From contig JANBPU010000054.1 in the NCBI GenBank assembly GCA_027575805.1, forward strand, positions 22,847-86,846: a stretch of 64,000 bases of DNA, read 5' to 3'. Of this stretch, positions 1-12,547 are shown piece after piece. The notes under the pieces were generated by a model. The model was not told the origin of the DNA and did no database searches. It saw nothing but the letters and a program-made list of their open reading frames with translations. Made by a program: the position numbers and the translations under genes. Numbering within the stretch: position 1 is the first letter of the stretch; each line of letters starts with the position of its first letter. Origin of the DNA: Mycoemilia scoparia. Lineage: Eukaryota; Kickxellomycota; Kickxellomycetes; Kickxellales; Kickxellaceae.

Positions 1-417
1 CTGATTGAACCCAAAATGTTTTATTGAGATGTTAAGCACTTGACAACATATTGCGTGTGTGCATCTAATATCCATTACACTCTGACGACTATAGGCATGT
101 AGTTTGGCTTGTCAATACTGTATATATGATGGCAGGTTGAGTATCTAAATATACCTTTGGCTTCACATAAATGCTTAATGTGAGCCACCACAAATATCTC
201 ACAATGTTTCTCTTGTTTAGTTTTCCTTTTTGGTATCATCATTATATATACACACACTAAATAGCTACCAATATTATATATTTTGCAGATTTAGTATAAT
301 CCACAAACTACTCACCATTACCCGACATTAAGCATTATCAACACACACACACACTCTCTCTCTGTTTCAAAAATCCAACAGTTTTCCTTATTATTTCAAA
401 CACTAAAGTAAACAACC
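1..417. other. Window edge and upstream region of the kinase-like gene
   Basis: No coding sequence is evident. An (AC)n/(CT)n tract lies at about 340-363, roughly 55 bases before the start codon of the next gene, and probably falls in its promoter or 5' leader. Confidence 0.5.
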
Positions 418-1284
418 ATGAACTCTGAAATAAACATATTACAACGCATAATAGAAAACAATGAAAATGTCATAATAAGGGCAGAATACCTCCAAACCGA
501 GCATCAAATAAAATGTGGAACCGAACTTTTGAAAGGTAGATGGGTTGATGAAGACCAGGTTGAGAAGTTGTTGAAAAAGCTAGGTAAACAACTAGAAATC
601 AACAATGGATATGTTGTAATAGAAAATGGGGTTGCAACCGAACACAAAAGAAACCTCAAATACCGTAAATACGAAAACTTGAATACTATCGAAACACAAG
701 AATATAAAGTCAAGTATAGTTTATCGTGCTTTTATGGCAAAGTCTACTTTTATGACGGTGATGGTTGTGATTTCGTTGTAAAAGGATTAGGGAAATTTGG
801 TGACCAGGATGATTTGGATACTCTGTACCGGGAAATCGATGTTTTTTTAGCAATAGGAGGACAAGAACACATCAGCGGTATAATCAAAATGCTCGGTGTT
901 GTCAGAAATGAAGATGGTGATGTTATCGGAATCGCTTTGGAAAAAGGAGAAAGATTTGTGGCCGAAAATATCACCCAAGCACAGAAAGCCGAGTTATGTG
1001 ATGGTGTTGCTTATCTTCATAGTAGAGGATATATCCACTGCGATATAAAAGAACCCAATGTTGTGATAGTAAACGAACATGCCAAGCTAATAGATATTGG
1101 ATCATGCTTGGCGGTTGATGACAAAACTAGCGCTATATTTATGACAGAAGATTGTGGAGATCCAAAGCTTCTTACCGGAGAAAGGGGAAGACCAGGCTTT
1201 GAATTTGACATTTATTGTCTCTGTAAACTGTTTGGCCTGGATAGCACAAAGTATAAAACCATTGAGGATATCAAAAAAGCTTGA
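418..1284 (+). CDS. Short protein-kinase-like protein
   Basis: The 288-residue product carries eukaryotic-type kinase signatures. A candidate ATP-anchoring lysine is K122 in FVVKG, with a matching helix-C glutamate at E139. The catalytic loop is H207-C208-D209-x-K211-x-x-N214, an HCD variant of HRD. The metal-binding motif is D226-I-G in place of DFG. A helix-F-like segment (FEFDIYCLC, about 261-269) follows. The protein stops about 19 residues later, so the lower C-lobe (helices G to I) is missing. No APE motif is clear. The first ~100 residues match no domain I know. All residues needed for catalysis are present, so it may be a minimal kinase, but the short C-lobe also fits a truncated copy. 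It converges on the AEC carrier gene with a 291-base gap; AATAAA at 1372-1377 may end it. Family assignment beyond kinase fold is not possible. Confidence 0.7.
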   Translation: MNSEINILQRIIENNENVIIRAEYLQTEHQIKCGTELLKGRWVDEDQVEKLLKKLGKQLEINNGYVVIENGVATEHKRNLKYRKYENLNTIETQEYKVKYSLSCFYGKVYFYDGDGCDFVVKGLGKFGDQDDLDTLYREIDVFLAIGGQEHISGIIKMLGVVRNEDGDVIGIALEKGERFVAENITQAQKAELCDGVAYLHSRGYIHCDIKEPNVVIVNEHAKLIDIGSCLAVDDKTSAIFMTEDCGDPKLLTGERGRPGFEFDIYCLCKLFGLDSTKYKTIEDIKKA

Positions 1285-1575
1285 TTTGTTAGCTAATTCT
1301 TTTGATTGAATTGAACATTTTAAATGAAAATGATATTTTTAAAGCTTGTTACAACAAAAAATTCTGTAAAAAATAAAATAAATAGGTAGAACAGTGAGTG
1401 CAATTTCATTGCCAATAGTAAATTTGCTAGAAATATTGATATAATGTAAAGGTCAATAATAATAATAATAATAATGAATTATTAGCAAACATTTTAAAGC
1501 TATAAATATATATATATATATATATCATATAACTTACAATAATGTTTATTCTAATAATAACATAAATTAATATTA
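1285..1575. repeat. Convergent spacer with (AAT)n and (AT)n microsatellites
   Basis: The spacer between the 3' ends of the kinase-like gene and the first AEC gene holds an (AAT)n run at about 1454-1475 and an (AT)n run at about 1507-1525. A possible poly(A) signal AATAAA lies at 1372-1377. Confidence 0.6.
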
Positions 1576-3664
1576 TTATTGTCCAGTCAAATGTCTAACC
1601 AACCAAAGGAATCCAGTCATCTCAATAGACATGATGGCAATGGCAGAAAGGTAGGCCCACATAAGAATCTCAGCGGATTCATCTTCCAACAACCCAATGC
1701 TCTGAGTAATCATAATCAAGTTGACAGCAGGTGGGCAAGATCCCAAGATAAACAGCACCAACAAGAGAATTGGATCATTGACAAATTGCTGGAATACCGA
1801 TGGAGCAAGCCTGCTGAGAAGAGAAAAGAATACAATGCTGAATAAGGGGACTACCAGGAATCGGCCAAGCATCACGATGATGGTTCCAATTAATCTATCA
1901 CGTTTACAGATTATCAGCTTGGGCATTCTCGCTGTCACCATTGTATGGGGCGATGAATTGATGCTAACAGAGTCTTGGTGGTGGTAGCTGTTTTGATGAT
2001 GGTGGATTTGAGATTGATATTGCTCTTCCATGTTACGACTATATCTAAAGTTGCTGTTACTAAATGTCTCTGAAGAACGGATATCGGATGCATCGTCCAA
2101 AGTTTGTACATCGTATGAAGCCGAAGTCATGTTCTCAACGTTTGGCTGACCACCACGGGGTTGTTGGCGGTGGTAGCTGTGTTGCTGCTCTTGGGCCAAG
2201 TTGTTGTTACCCTCAACATTGTCATAATATCCGCCACTATATTGGTTATTTATAGAGCCATGACGTGCAGCAAAGGCGACTTCATTGTGGGTTTCCTCAA
2301 CCTCATCATCGGAGCTTTCGACTGGAATACCAAGCTGAGCGCCAAGCGCCATGATGGTGATGGGAATTGCAGAGTCGCCAATCATAACCATAGCTGCCCA
2401 CAATGATTTGATAGGCGACCTTTTGTTGATTACCAGCCACCGCAAAGATGGAACCGATATCACGAATATTCCCAACAACAGACTAAAGATTGGAGGCGAT
2501 AACAGCAGCGTGATTGTACTTTCAAGCGGTTTGAGGATACGCTTGAATACCCTGTAGGCTCTGCGAGATGAACGTCTAACGCTATGGACGCTCAGCCTCC
2601 TATCATTATTTCCATTTCTGAAGGAATGCAGTAGTGGTGATCGGTGGTCGTTATTATCAGGCTCACCACCACCATTGCCAGTACTACGCAAGATTGCGCC
2701 ATAGCCCGTAGATCCAGATGTTATCTGGTTTTGATGATTGCCCTGATGGTGACGACAGCCATTATTATTATTGTCTTGATGGTAAATTAATGCATCAGAT
2801 ACGTTCTCCACGCTAGCAACCTCATCCTCGTCTTCCTCGTCATTAATAACCTGCTTGGGAGGTTGCAGCCAAATCATACCAACGCTCCACCGCATAATAT
2901 TATTAACAAGTCCAAAAATAACAGCATAAGTAATACCACGAAGTGCCAATTCCTCCGGGGTATCAGTCTCATCGCGTAGCAAAAACTTGGAACCCGGACT
3001 GGTAGCAATACTGTAAATCAATGCATATGGAAGAGTATTGCAGTTATTGAACATGACTGAGACTTCAATTAGGCGACGATAATAGTATTCGAGACGGCAT
3101 GCTCTGGCCATTCCCCAAGCAAATGTCAGACCAACCATTGTGTACAAAAGATAGGTAAGTGGCTCAATCCATAGCTCCAGGACCATCTCCAGGTTGGCAT
3201 TTTGAACAATCTTTGTAAACAGTAGACAGGGAGTGAGGATCTTCAGATTGACAGTTGAAATTGCCTAATTTAAATAGTGTAGCAGCAGTATAGACCAGTC
3301 AGTTTGTATGTTAGGAAAACATGTATGCGAATTTAGTTATTTTTTAATAAGAATATTTGGTGATCTTTTGAGCCAGGGAGGAGGAGGAGGACGACGACTA
3401 CTTACATGGACGACTTTTTGGTCAAGCACGTTGCGGCGAGCAAAGAAATATCCTGGCAATGCGACCAAAACGGTTTCCATAACCGCCTAGAATTAACAAT
3501 TAGAGTTCATGACAGATCCTGACTGTTGGTAAGTTTCCAGATAAAGTCACGTTTTCATAATACGTGATATATAATGATGACGACGAGGCAACAAAGCGAT
3601 TAGACACTAGATTGATCACGCTGATACATACCTGAGCAGAAGTCAAGAAATATGCAAACCCCAT
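1576..3664 (-). CDS. AEC (auxin efflux carrier/PIN-like) family membrane transporter, copy 1
   Basis: Three-exon model on the minus strand: exon 1 3632-3664, exon 2 3406-3486, exon 3 1576-3264, giving 600 residues. Introns are 145 and 141 bases with GT..AG ends (donors gtatgt and gtaagt), both in phase 0. Exon 2 supplies the hydrophobic segment around VALPGYFFARR; exon 3 opens with a stretch containing ILTPCLLFTKI. The crossover-type motif NNCNTLP (about residues 111-117) and the C-terminal GSCPPAVNLI segment are typical of this family (Pfam PF03547; yeast Ecm3 is a member). Membrane segments form an N-terminal block, a central pair containing GDSAIPITIMALGAQL, and a C-terminal block. Two long hydrophilic Asn/His/Ser/Gln-rich loops separate them. 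Such carriers act in the plasma membrane or ER; the substrate is unknown. It is the tandem paralog of the gene at 6459-8965. Confidence 0.85.
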
Positions 3665-6458
3665 TATTGTGGCAATGGCGATAAAATACAAATAGAATTA
3701 TTCTTGTTTATATTATTATTATTATGATTATTATTACAGATGACTGGATCCTTTTTGTTGTTTGCGCTTTATGTGTGTATAAGGCAAACGGTAGTGGGCA
3801 GTACTAATAGTAGCTGAGATGGTGATTGATACTAAATAAGGATATGGTTCTAGAAACTGATCATAAGGCAAGAATAGGCGTGGTTATTTTAAAAGAGGCA
3901 GGTGTTGTGGAAATTGCAAGATTTGTTTGATCGTTCTCGGCAGTTTATAAATATGTACAACAATTGCTCTTCCAGGACTACCAAACAAATAAATAGCTGA
4001 ATGACGATGTTGCGGATCCACGCCTTCTTCTTCTTCTTCTCTACGAACTATTATGAACAAACACACGCACAGAGGCACAATCCAAGCTAAATCGACGGAA
4101 AAATGACGCAGCAAATAAGTCCCCAAAAATAAAAAAGCAGTAAACCTATATTCTCAGCTTTTCGCGATTATCAAGAGATTCAAATGGCATTTGAAAGAAA
4201 GAGAGAAGGGCAGGCCACAGCTCCAGGGATGTGCTATTTATACCTTTTGCAATTTTGGCCATACTGTATGTGTTTGTGCCGGAGAGTGGCTAGAAATAAC
4301 AATTAGTGCTTTTAGTACCTTTTTACGCTCTTCCTGCCTGTCTATCTATCTCACAGCCATGTGCTTTTCCGCTGACGGTAGGGGCAATCAAACAAGTCAT
4401 ATGTTATTATTTCATGTAGGTCAAAGATGAGGGACTGAGAGAGTGCGCGTGTAACCTGGTTCATCACCATCGTCTTAAACACACATACATGGGTATCGTC
4501 GTCATTGATACCAAACGATGCAGAAACTTGCATTCAAGTCACAAGTAAATGTCAAGCCAAGATGCACTTTCGTTGCTGACAATCCTTTTAATCACGAATA
4601 TTTTACATATGGCTCTACGCTTGGTGTTTTATGTATGTATGTGCCACTTTTTAGTGGTTGGGATATACTTGGCGCAACGACCCGTTGTAACTTGCAGTCC
4701 TTCACTCACTCACTGATACTCACTCTCTAGAGTAATGGCTTAAACACGCATATTGGCTAAAGACATTTGTTATAATATATTTGGAAAAAGTATAAATATT
4801 GAACTTTCCAAGTGTTTCCTCAATAATAATGGTAGTGGTATGTATGTACTATTATCTTTACACTCTGCCAAGCCATGTTGTTTAACAACATAGTACTGTG
4901 TGTAGCCACATAATAACAACGTTAATAATGACTTTTGCTTCAACAGTTAGCTGCATTTTATTCTCTGAATTCCTCAATAATAAGAGATCGTCATACATAC
5001 TTTCGACAACTTTTGTTTTGGTTAATTGTATTACATATTGGCGACGGCGATGATGACTACTATTACTACTACTATTATTATTATTATTATAATAATAGTA
5101 ACATGTTGGACAAGATCAATCTTCTAGATTTGTTTTCTGTTATACAAAACCCACATTCACATACATAATTTGGGTCAAACTATCTCCTACCCCAAGTCTG
5201 TATCAACTACTCCATAACCTTCTCTAAAACTTGGTTTCATTTTCATTCCGATATACAATCCCATTGCCATATACAAACATATCTATGCAAATAAGTAATT
5301 TCAAAAAATGTATTCTTGAAGCAATAAAAATATCATCATGATTATGACTATTGTTCAGAATGGTAATAATAATAATAATAATAATACTAATAATTCTGAA
5401 ACAATGGAATTCCGAATCACTACTACGGCAGATAACTTTTTCCGTTCCTTCATTTTGTTATTTGTTAACATTCCTTTTTTATTTAGTAAATGGGTAGCAA
5501 GAGCAAATGTGAGGTAATTTAACATGAAAAAAAATCGGATGACCAGCTTAATTTTGGGAATCCCCCAAAAAGTGATATATCACGCCACATACACACACTC
5601 TCTCTTTGTCAATATCTTTCCCCCTCCCTTTTTATTCCCCCCTTATACAAACATTATTATTGTCATAAGCACTAAAATTGTTGTGGTCATCACTATTTTC
5701 CATATAACCATCACATATCTCTCTAATTCATGGTGGTGGTGTGATCCCCCAAAATAAACTACCTGAACGTTCGATTAATGTATAAAACAAATCCATACAG
5801 ATAATAACAATGGTAATGAATGAACAAAATAAATTTGCACGCCTTATGTCGCAATAACACTTGGGTTGCATCTATTGAAACCTACTACCATTGATATCAT
5901 CAGCATCATTATTATATTTTGGTTTTTAAGGGGTAATGGTGGTAGCCTGACCGCCACATTTTGATCACATCCCAACTCCTTGCAATAACTAAACGATTCT
6001 ATTGGTTATAATTGGAAATATTAAGATACATGTTTGAAGTTGCAGATAGATAAAAACTAAGTAAGTAAGTAAGTAGTGGGTACTCGAAGGTGGTGCAGGG
6101 TAGCAGCAGCAGCAGCAACATGTACTCTTGCATATACGACTTTATCTATATTTGCATGTTTGTATACAGACATGGATGAATTGGTTTGGGATATATGTTT
6201 AAGAATGCATGTTCACCAATGTGATAAAAAATAATAACGAAGAGGGAAATCGATGTGTAAAAAGTTAATCCAAGTAAAGTTAAAAATCTATGATATGTAT
6301 ATATCTGGTCGCTGATGATAATAATAATAATAGTAGTAGTAGTAGTAATAATACACAACTATTGGATTGCCATTAACAAACACTGTTTATAGATATATCC
6401 TTCAAACGAAAAGTTGCATAAACCCGACCTGTCAGCCAAGTATGAGTTATGTATGTAA
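3665..6458. other. 2.8 kb intergenic region between the two AEC genes
   Basis: No convincing gene is visible. The stretch holds short simple repeats: an (ACT)/(ATT)/(AAT) block near 5055-5095, an (AAT)n run near 5360-5385, and (AAGT)n near 6060-6075. The open stretches here lack an ATG or a domain and have the composition of noise. It must include the promoter of AEC copy 1 and the 3' end of AEC copy 2. Confidence 0.5.
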
Positions 6459-8965
6459 CTACACAGTATTAATTGAATCTAACCCGGCCTGGACATGGTG
6501 AGGGGTTGGGAAAAGCAATTGGGTAAGCCACAAAAACCCGGATATTTCGGCCGCCATAATGACTGAGCCGAGGAGATAACTCCAAAACAGAATAATTGCA
6601 GTTTCATCCTGGTAATAGCCATTGGCCTGGGAGACGGTGATTAGGTTGATGGCTGTGGGACATCCGGAAAGCACAAGCATTGTGAAAAACAGAGTTGGGT
6701 CTTGTCTAAGCACCGGAGCAATGTTGGGTGTCACATAGTATAGGAACATTAACAAGGCAATTGTAAATACTGGGGAGACGATGTATCTGCCAGTAAGTGT
6801 AACTATTAGACCAACTTTTTCTAGGTATGACTTTGTAAACTTCGCCTCCCCTTCTTTAGACTTTTTGGTTCTGGCTTTGTTTGAATTGGCCGACACATGA
6901 GAATCGGTTTTGGTAAATTCCTGGTTTCTATGTCTTGAGGTGTTTCTTCTAAACTTGGTGAATATATTTAGCCTGCTATTAATGATTCTAGGTGTAGTAA
7001 TAGGTGTAGTTTTTGGATTTTCGACGGACAAGGTGTCATCCGAAAGCGTCTCATTCGCAATGACGACTGAATGGTCAGGCAGCGAGGATGATGATGATGA
7101 TGAATGGGAAGATGGCTTTTGTAGTATGTCAGGTTTTGCCGAATGATAGCCACTACCACACATGCTTTCAAAATATTTGCCACTAGAACTATGATGCTGC
7201 TGCTGTTGTTGTTGTCGGTGAAATGTTTCTCCTGTCTCGGCTGGTGTCGATGGAAGAGTTGAAGATGTGTCACCCCGTGGTGACGGTACCCTCTCGTAGA
7301 CGGATCTTGTGACTCCTATGTTGGTGGGACTAACATTAGCCGGGTGGTCAGCTGAGGCCGAATGTGAGCTATTGGCAATCGACGTGGCTGCATGAGCTAC
7401 GGCAGGGCTGGTGGTGGCTTTAGCGCCAATACCGGCAGTGGTGGCGCCACCAACATGATCACGATAATCGTCGGCTTGATCTTTTTTCTCAGGCTCGTTG
7501 CTGTTATCTTCTTCATTCATGAGACCCAATTGGGCTCCTAATGACATAATTGTCAAGGGAATGCTCGCATCTCCCATTTGCTTGAGAGCACCGAGCACCG
7601 AGTACAGCAGGGTTCCTGAGGTTGTCATGTTTTCCCTAAGGCCGGGTATAGCCATGGTGATGATCGCTCCAATAATACTATACATGGGGCCACTGAGATA
7701 AGGCGATACATACTTTTGATAGGCTCTAGCGGTCGGCACTATGACCATTTTTAGTACATCGGAGATCTTGTGAACGACCCTGACCATGATGTGCGGTTTG
7801 ACCACCACTACCAAATGCTGATGCCGCTGCTGCTCCTTTGCATAGTCATATCCTGATGTATATGAGCGCAAGTCGCTTTCATCATTAGCCTTCTTTGGGT
7901 ATTGATAGAAGGACACATCTTTTTCCGTTGGAGTTTCTATTTCAACCACATCGCTTTCTTTTCTTCCTTCTTCCATTTCACTACCACCACCATAAATGTG
8001 ATTACTGCTATTCCGGTTGTTATCATTCTCTTTATCTGGATCTGCATCATGGCTTTTGTCATAAGGCCGCATCCATTTAACGCCCACGCTCCACCGCAAT
8101 ATATTGCTTGGAATTCCAAATAGCACAGCGTATGCTATTGATCTAGCAGCCGCACTCTCCAAAGTATCTTGATCGCTTTTCAAAAGAAAAGAAACGCCTG
8201 GGCTTGTAATGATGCTGTAGAGCAGAGCGAATGGAAGAGTGTTGCAATTCATTGAAAACACCAAAACATCGATAAACCTGGTATAGCCCTTCGGTAACCC
8301 GAGAAACAGCGAGGTGCCTCGTGAATAGATGAACCCAAATACAACGCAAAAGATGAAAACAAGCGGAGCAATCCACAGCTTGATTAGCTGGCCGAGATCA
8401 AGGGATTCCAGCATTTTGTAATACAAGAGACATGGTGTTAAAAGGTTCATCCCCATTTTCGATATACTCTATACATCCAAATAATTATATAAGGCCTACA
8501 TAAGAACGTACATGAGTGTGTATGTATGCGATACAGCTGTTTAATATACTAAATTTTGGCTTTATGACCATTTATAGGCTATATTTACGAACCTTCATAG
8601 TATTTCGATTTAGGATTCCAGTTTTGGATAAAACGAATCCTGATAACGAGATTACCACGACCTCGACAATGGCCTACACATGAAATTTAGTAATCACATA
8701 CACGGATATGTTACTGAGTATATATAAATTTGGTGATTCCAGTAAAACTGTGGCCTTGTGAATGGTATTTTTATTATCAGTACCAAGGATGTAGAGAGTT
8801 ACCATGACAATATTAAATTAATTTCATCATAATGTTGCTCACAAATAGTCGACACACAGGATCCAAACAAACCATATGTGGATTAACTGACCAGTTCAGC
8901 CAAAATTGTTGGTGAGGGTGGTTGCGTACCTTTATGGATACCAAGCAATATTGTACAAACCCCAT
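6459..8965 (-). CDS. AEC (auxin efflux carrier/PIN-like) family membrane transporter, copy 2
   Basis: Three-exon model: exon 1 8930-8965, exon 2 8593-8673, exon 3 6459-8468, giving 708 residues. Introns are 256 and 124 bases, phase 0, with donors gtacgc and gttcgt. Exon 2 is 81 nt, exactly as in copy 1, and both splice positions coincide with those of copy 1, which supports both models. Family hallmarks are MNLLTPCLLYYKM, the SMNCNTLPFALLYS crossover motif, GDASIPLTIMSLGAQLG and SGCPTAINLITVSQANG. The second hydrophilic loop, after the central membrane pair, is longer than in copy 1 (roughly 230 residues) and carries Gln/His and Ser runs. It is expected to be a multi-pass membrane transporter; the substrate cannot be read from sequence. 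Confidence 0.85.
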
Positions 8966-9072
8966 TGGAATTATCTATAAAATAAGAAAAAGTGGAACAA
9001 TTTCGAGTGTGGGTCAATATGTTGTATTTATACTACGGCTTTTCCCCTTTGTTTGCCACTTTTTCAGTCGTT

Positions 9073-9099
9073 GGCTGGCGGCTGGCTGGCTGGCTGGCT
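9073..9099. repeat. (GGCT)n tetranucleotide tract
   Basis: Imperfect tandem GGCT units just upstream of AEC copy 2, an isolated GC-rich block in AT-rich DNA. Confidence 0.8.
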
Positions 9100-10856
9100 C
9101 AGCGGTTCTCCTTTTTCTTTATCTCTGTGCGTATATGTCCCGTATATGTATACGCCCAGTCAACAAGTTCTGAAAATCTTGGTGGCTTGTTTTTTTTATA
9201 CTTCGGTATTGCGCCGATTGTTGAACAAACTGGACAGGCAAAATAGTCGATCAAAAAGAAGTGAGATATTGTATTTGCTAGAGTAATAATAGAATGTTCT
9301 AAAACTAGGAATGGAGACCTCTTTGATAAAATATCCTGATATGGCATACACAAAGCAACTTTGATGATTTTATAATGAGGAGAAGCACAGGCACTGAAGT
9401 ATACTGGTGTATGAATGTGGTTCAAGATGGCTCGAAAGTGAGATCTTGTTACTTATTAGCAAAGAGTTTTTTAATTTGGCCATTATACCATTTGGAGAAG
9501 AGGTACGTAGATGATGTTAAAAGGGGTAATAATAGAGGAGGAGGGTAAGTAATACACGCATAAAATTTAACAAGATCCTAGCCATACATATTTGCATGTG
9601 GAGCAGGAATCTGCAAGAGTACTGAGTGGGCCACATAACATACAACTTTAGCTACAATCTAATGTGAAAGAGATAAATAAAGCAGTTATCGATTCCTACT
9701 TCGTTTCTTGCCACACAGACACAGACACAAGCAATTGTGCAGAGAGGGTGTATACAGGGAAAAAGCCGTAGAAACCTTTTTGAGTAGAACTGAGTATGTA
9801 TGTTCCTGTACGCTGGTGTGCATGGCCTAGCCTATCAGTCGGCTTGTGGCTCACCAGGTCATGCATCCATCTCTGCTGTGTGAGAAAGCTGACAGGGATT
9901 CAGGTAACGATATTAGTAGCAGCAGTAATAATTATTATGGCAGTACTACTACAATATCATTGTTGTTGGTAGGTATGCTCAGTAGTAATAAACCACCACC
10001 GTCCCCACCTCCATAGTAAATATCTCTCAAACTAATTTCCGGTGAGTGAGAGAAAAAAGGCGTATTCAATTAAAAATAACACCATAAAGCCACAGGTACA
10101 CCTGTGGAGTAATCCGGGTTTGGCACCTTGTTTCGCCACAGAAAAATCCAGTCACTTTAGCTATAGGATTATCCCCATTGTTTATAGATTTATCTAAAAG
10201 TATCATCTAGCAATATATATATATAATTGAAATACATGGACTATTGACACAAGATTTCGTAAATATGTATATTATACATGAATTTATTTTTATTAATGTA
10301 TTGACATAGTAATCATAATAATTGTCATCCAATGGCGTGAATCAATTCGTTCATATCCAGCATCTTCATCTACTACTTCTTTTTGTGTCCTGCAACACCT
10401 CCGCCTTCATTTTTCTAGCTAAATTTTTATCAATTCATCATTACAAACTGTCATCATGATAGGTGTATAGGAACATGTAGATGGAATAACTGTAATTCCG
10501 ATTATTACTGAATTTAAATGGATACTGGCTCGAAATTTTCGAGAGTTGGGCTAGGAACTGGAGTTATTGGGATGCATTTAACGTATCTAGATAGTATTCT
10601 ACAAATAAGCAAAGAAGATATAAATAAGCGGGCTAAAGATGTGTTTGACAATTACTCTTAGCAGGTATACAGCACACATCTACTTGCTTACTATTTCTAG
10701 TAGTAATGTTTTATATACCGCGTATGCACATTATAAGCCATTATTAATTTTGATTGTCTTGTATCAAGCCTTATGTAATAATATCAGTTGTAAACAATGA
10801 ATATTTTTCAAAGCACTTGGATTCCAATAATAACATCACATGTTGATATACAAATA

Positions 10857-10975
10857 TATGGTTGAGAGTTTTTGAATGGTACCTTTTGGTGGCCAATGAT
10901 TATATGAGCAACCATGCACAAATTGATGTCCAGGTTTACTAGTAAACACTCGCCCTTCAAAAATAACTACCCATG
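10857..10975. mobile_element. Palindromic MITE-like repeat, family 1, copy 1
   Basis: About 119 bp with diverged terminal inverted repeats. The right end CCCTTCAAAAATAACTACCC matches the inverted form of the left end seen in better copies. The core TTTTGGTGGCCAATGATTAT is shared with copies 2, 3 and 6. Its right end abuts a copy of repeat family 2 at 10980. Confidence 0.75.
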
Positions 10976-10979
10976 TAAT

Positions 10980-11070
10980 AGGCAGAAATGGCTCCTCAGA
11001 TTTCGACCCAATCAAAAGCCATTTTCAATGCAATTCCTAAGACCCATTTTTTAGGTGATGTGAAAATTAG
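10980..11070 (+). repeat. Dispersed repeat family 2, copy A
   Basis: Shares the blocks AGGCAGAAAT, CTCAGATTTCGACC, AATC..AGCCATT and CC.A.GACCCATTTT with the copies at 11802 and 53670. No inverted ends are seen. It starts within a few bases of the end of a family 1 element. Confidence 0.65.
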
Positions 11071-11801
11071 CCATATTTCAATATAGATAGATAGTCTGTC
11101 AAGTATACTGTGTTTGTGATTTGAGTTATTGTTGTATAGATCGGTTATAATATTATTCCGGTGGCAGTAGATAATGATAATTAGGAATCAGGAATCAAGG
11201 TGACAGCACATTTATTTTGATAATTAGCTTAAAAAGACCTTTACTGTATAATGTAAGGATATTATTGATCCTTGCTTATACATGCTTTAGTTTGAGGGGG
11301 ACAATTTTTCCCTAAGGCTATATGAAATCTCACTATATAGTTGACATACATACACATGATATTTGCTATTATTTAACAAGCATTGGTCATACATCTATTC
11401 AATATATGCAATGGTCTTGTTTTACAATACATTGATGGTAGTAATACCAATCAGGTTTATTCCTTAAAGGTTAGGCGAATAGCCAATGTTATGTCTCCCG
11501 AAGGGGTTTTTACTGCATTTTCTCCGATTATATCTAATAAGAATCTATGTGCGTGTGTATATGTATCTTTGAAACGTGACTTTTTAAGAATAATAGATCA
11601 CTGCAAGAAAGCCATGCAAACAACGACAATCGCGGCTTGAATTTATACTATAATAATAAAAAGATATAAAACAGCACAATTTCTATAAAAGCAAAGCAGC
11701 TATTGTGACAAAAGCTGCCAGAGCACTGCTGACCCTTTAGCTTTACAATTTTGTTGCCACCCTGCCAATTGATAAAAATTCACAAGTGTTAAAGAGTTTG
11801 G

Positions 11802-11910
11802 TAGGCAGAAATGCGGATCCTCATCATATTTTGACCTAATCATCAGCCATTCCATATGCAACAACTCCTGGGGTCCCATTTTGTCTAAGGCCTTGTGAAA
11901 TATGACCAAA
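11802..11910 (+). repeat. Dispersed repeat family 2, copy B
   Basis: Begins with GTAGGCAGAAATG and ends in AAGGCCTTGTGAAATATGAC, which matches the copy at 53670-53775 closely and the inverted copy at 52780-52890. Confidence 0.7.
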
Positions 11911-12539
11911 TGTTGCTAGTATTTCGGGAATGGCTTTGGCTTCTTTTATAGCATTCTACCCAAATACTAGGCCTATAATTTGATATATCAGAAAAAAAAT
12001 TACCAAATATCAGAACAATACATTAAATAGGGCCAGGTATAAATTTTAATTCCAACAATGACATAGGCACCTGCGACCAGAAGCGATTTACTTTTATTTC
12101 ATGCCTTTACTCTATTTGGGATGTTTTCGAGTTGATAAATTCCGGAGTCTTAGTAGAATTAATGGTGGTGCTAGGACCCAAGCTACCAATAAATTTCCCG
12201 AAAGTCCGAGGATTACATGTGCTGTTGCTGCACATTATCATAGATTAAGTTATGAGCCATTGTCTTTTCTATTTTACAATGTTTATTAAAGTCATGAGAT
12301 TGAGGTACAGGTGCATCACTTGAGGCCAAAAAAGGGCAACTCAAAGACTTTGGATCCTAGAACTTATAGAGACATTTAGGGGCCATCAAGAGTCAGTATT
12401 ACAAAAATGCTTTTAGGACTGAGGGCTTTCTTGTGGCAATCATTTCCAAGATTGCAACTGAACTTATTTTAGTATTACGTGAGTGAGAACAGCTGTGACT
12501 TGGTAAAGACAACGTGATTTGTGGGCTATTTATGGATTA

Positions 12540-12547
12540 TATAAAAG
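12540..12547 (+). promoter_or_regulatory. TATA-like box, possibly for Argonaute
   Basis: TATAAAAG lies about 410 bases upstream of the chosen Argonaute ATG. The distance needs a long leader or a leader intron; an acceptor-like TTTTAACAG is present near 12923. Confidence 0.35.

Noticed and set aside
3884..4126. 80-codon minus-strand frame upstream of AEC copy 1
   Set aside because: No ATG start and no domain; it lies in the promoter region and includes a GAA repeat.
10369..10412. Minus-strand peptide ending GGGVAGHKKK before a TAG
   Set aside because: Looks like a protein C-terminus, but only 13 codons follow a weak acceptor and no upstream exon was found.
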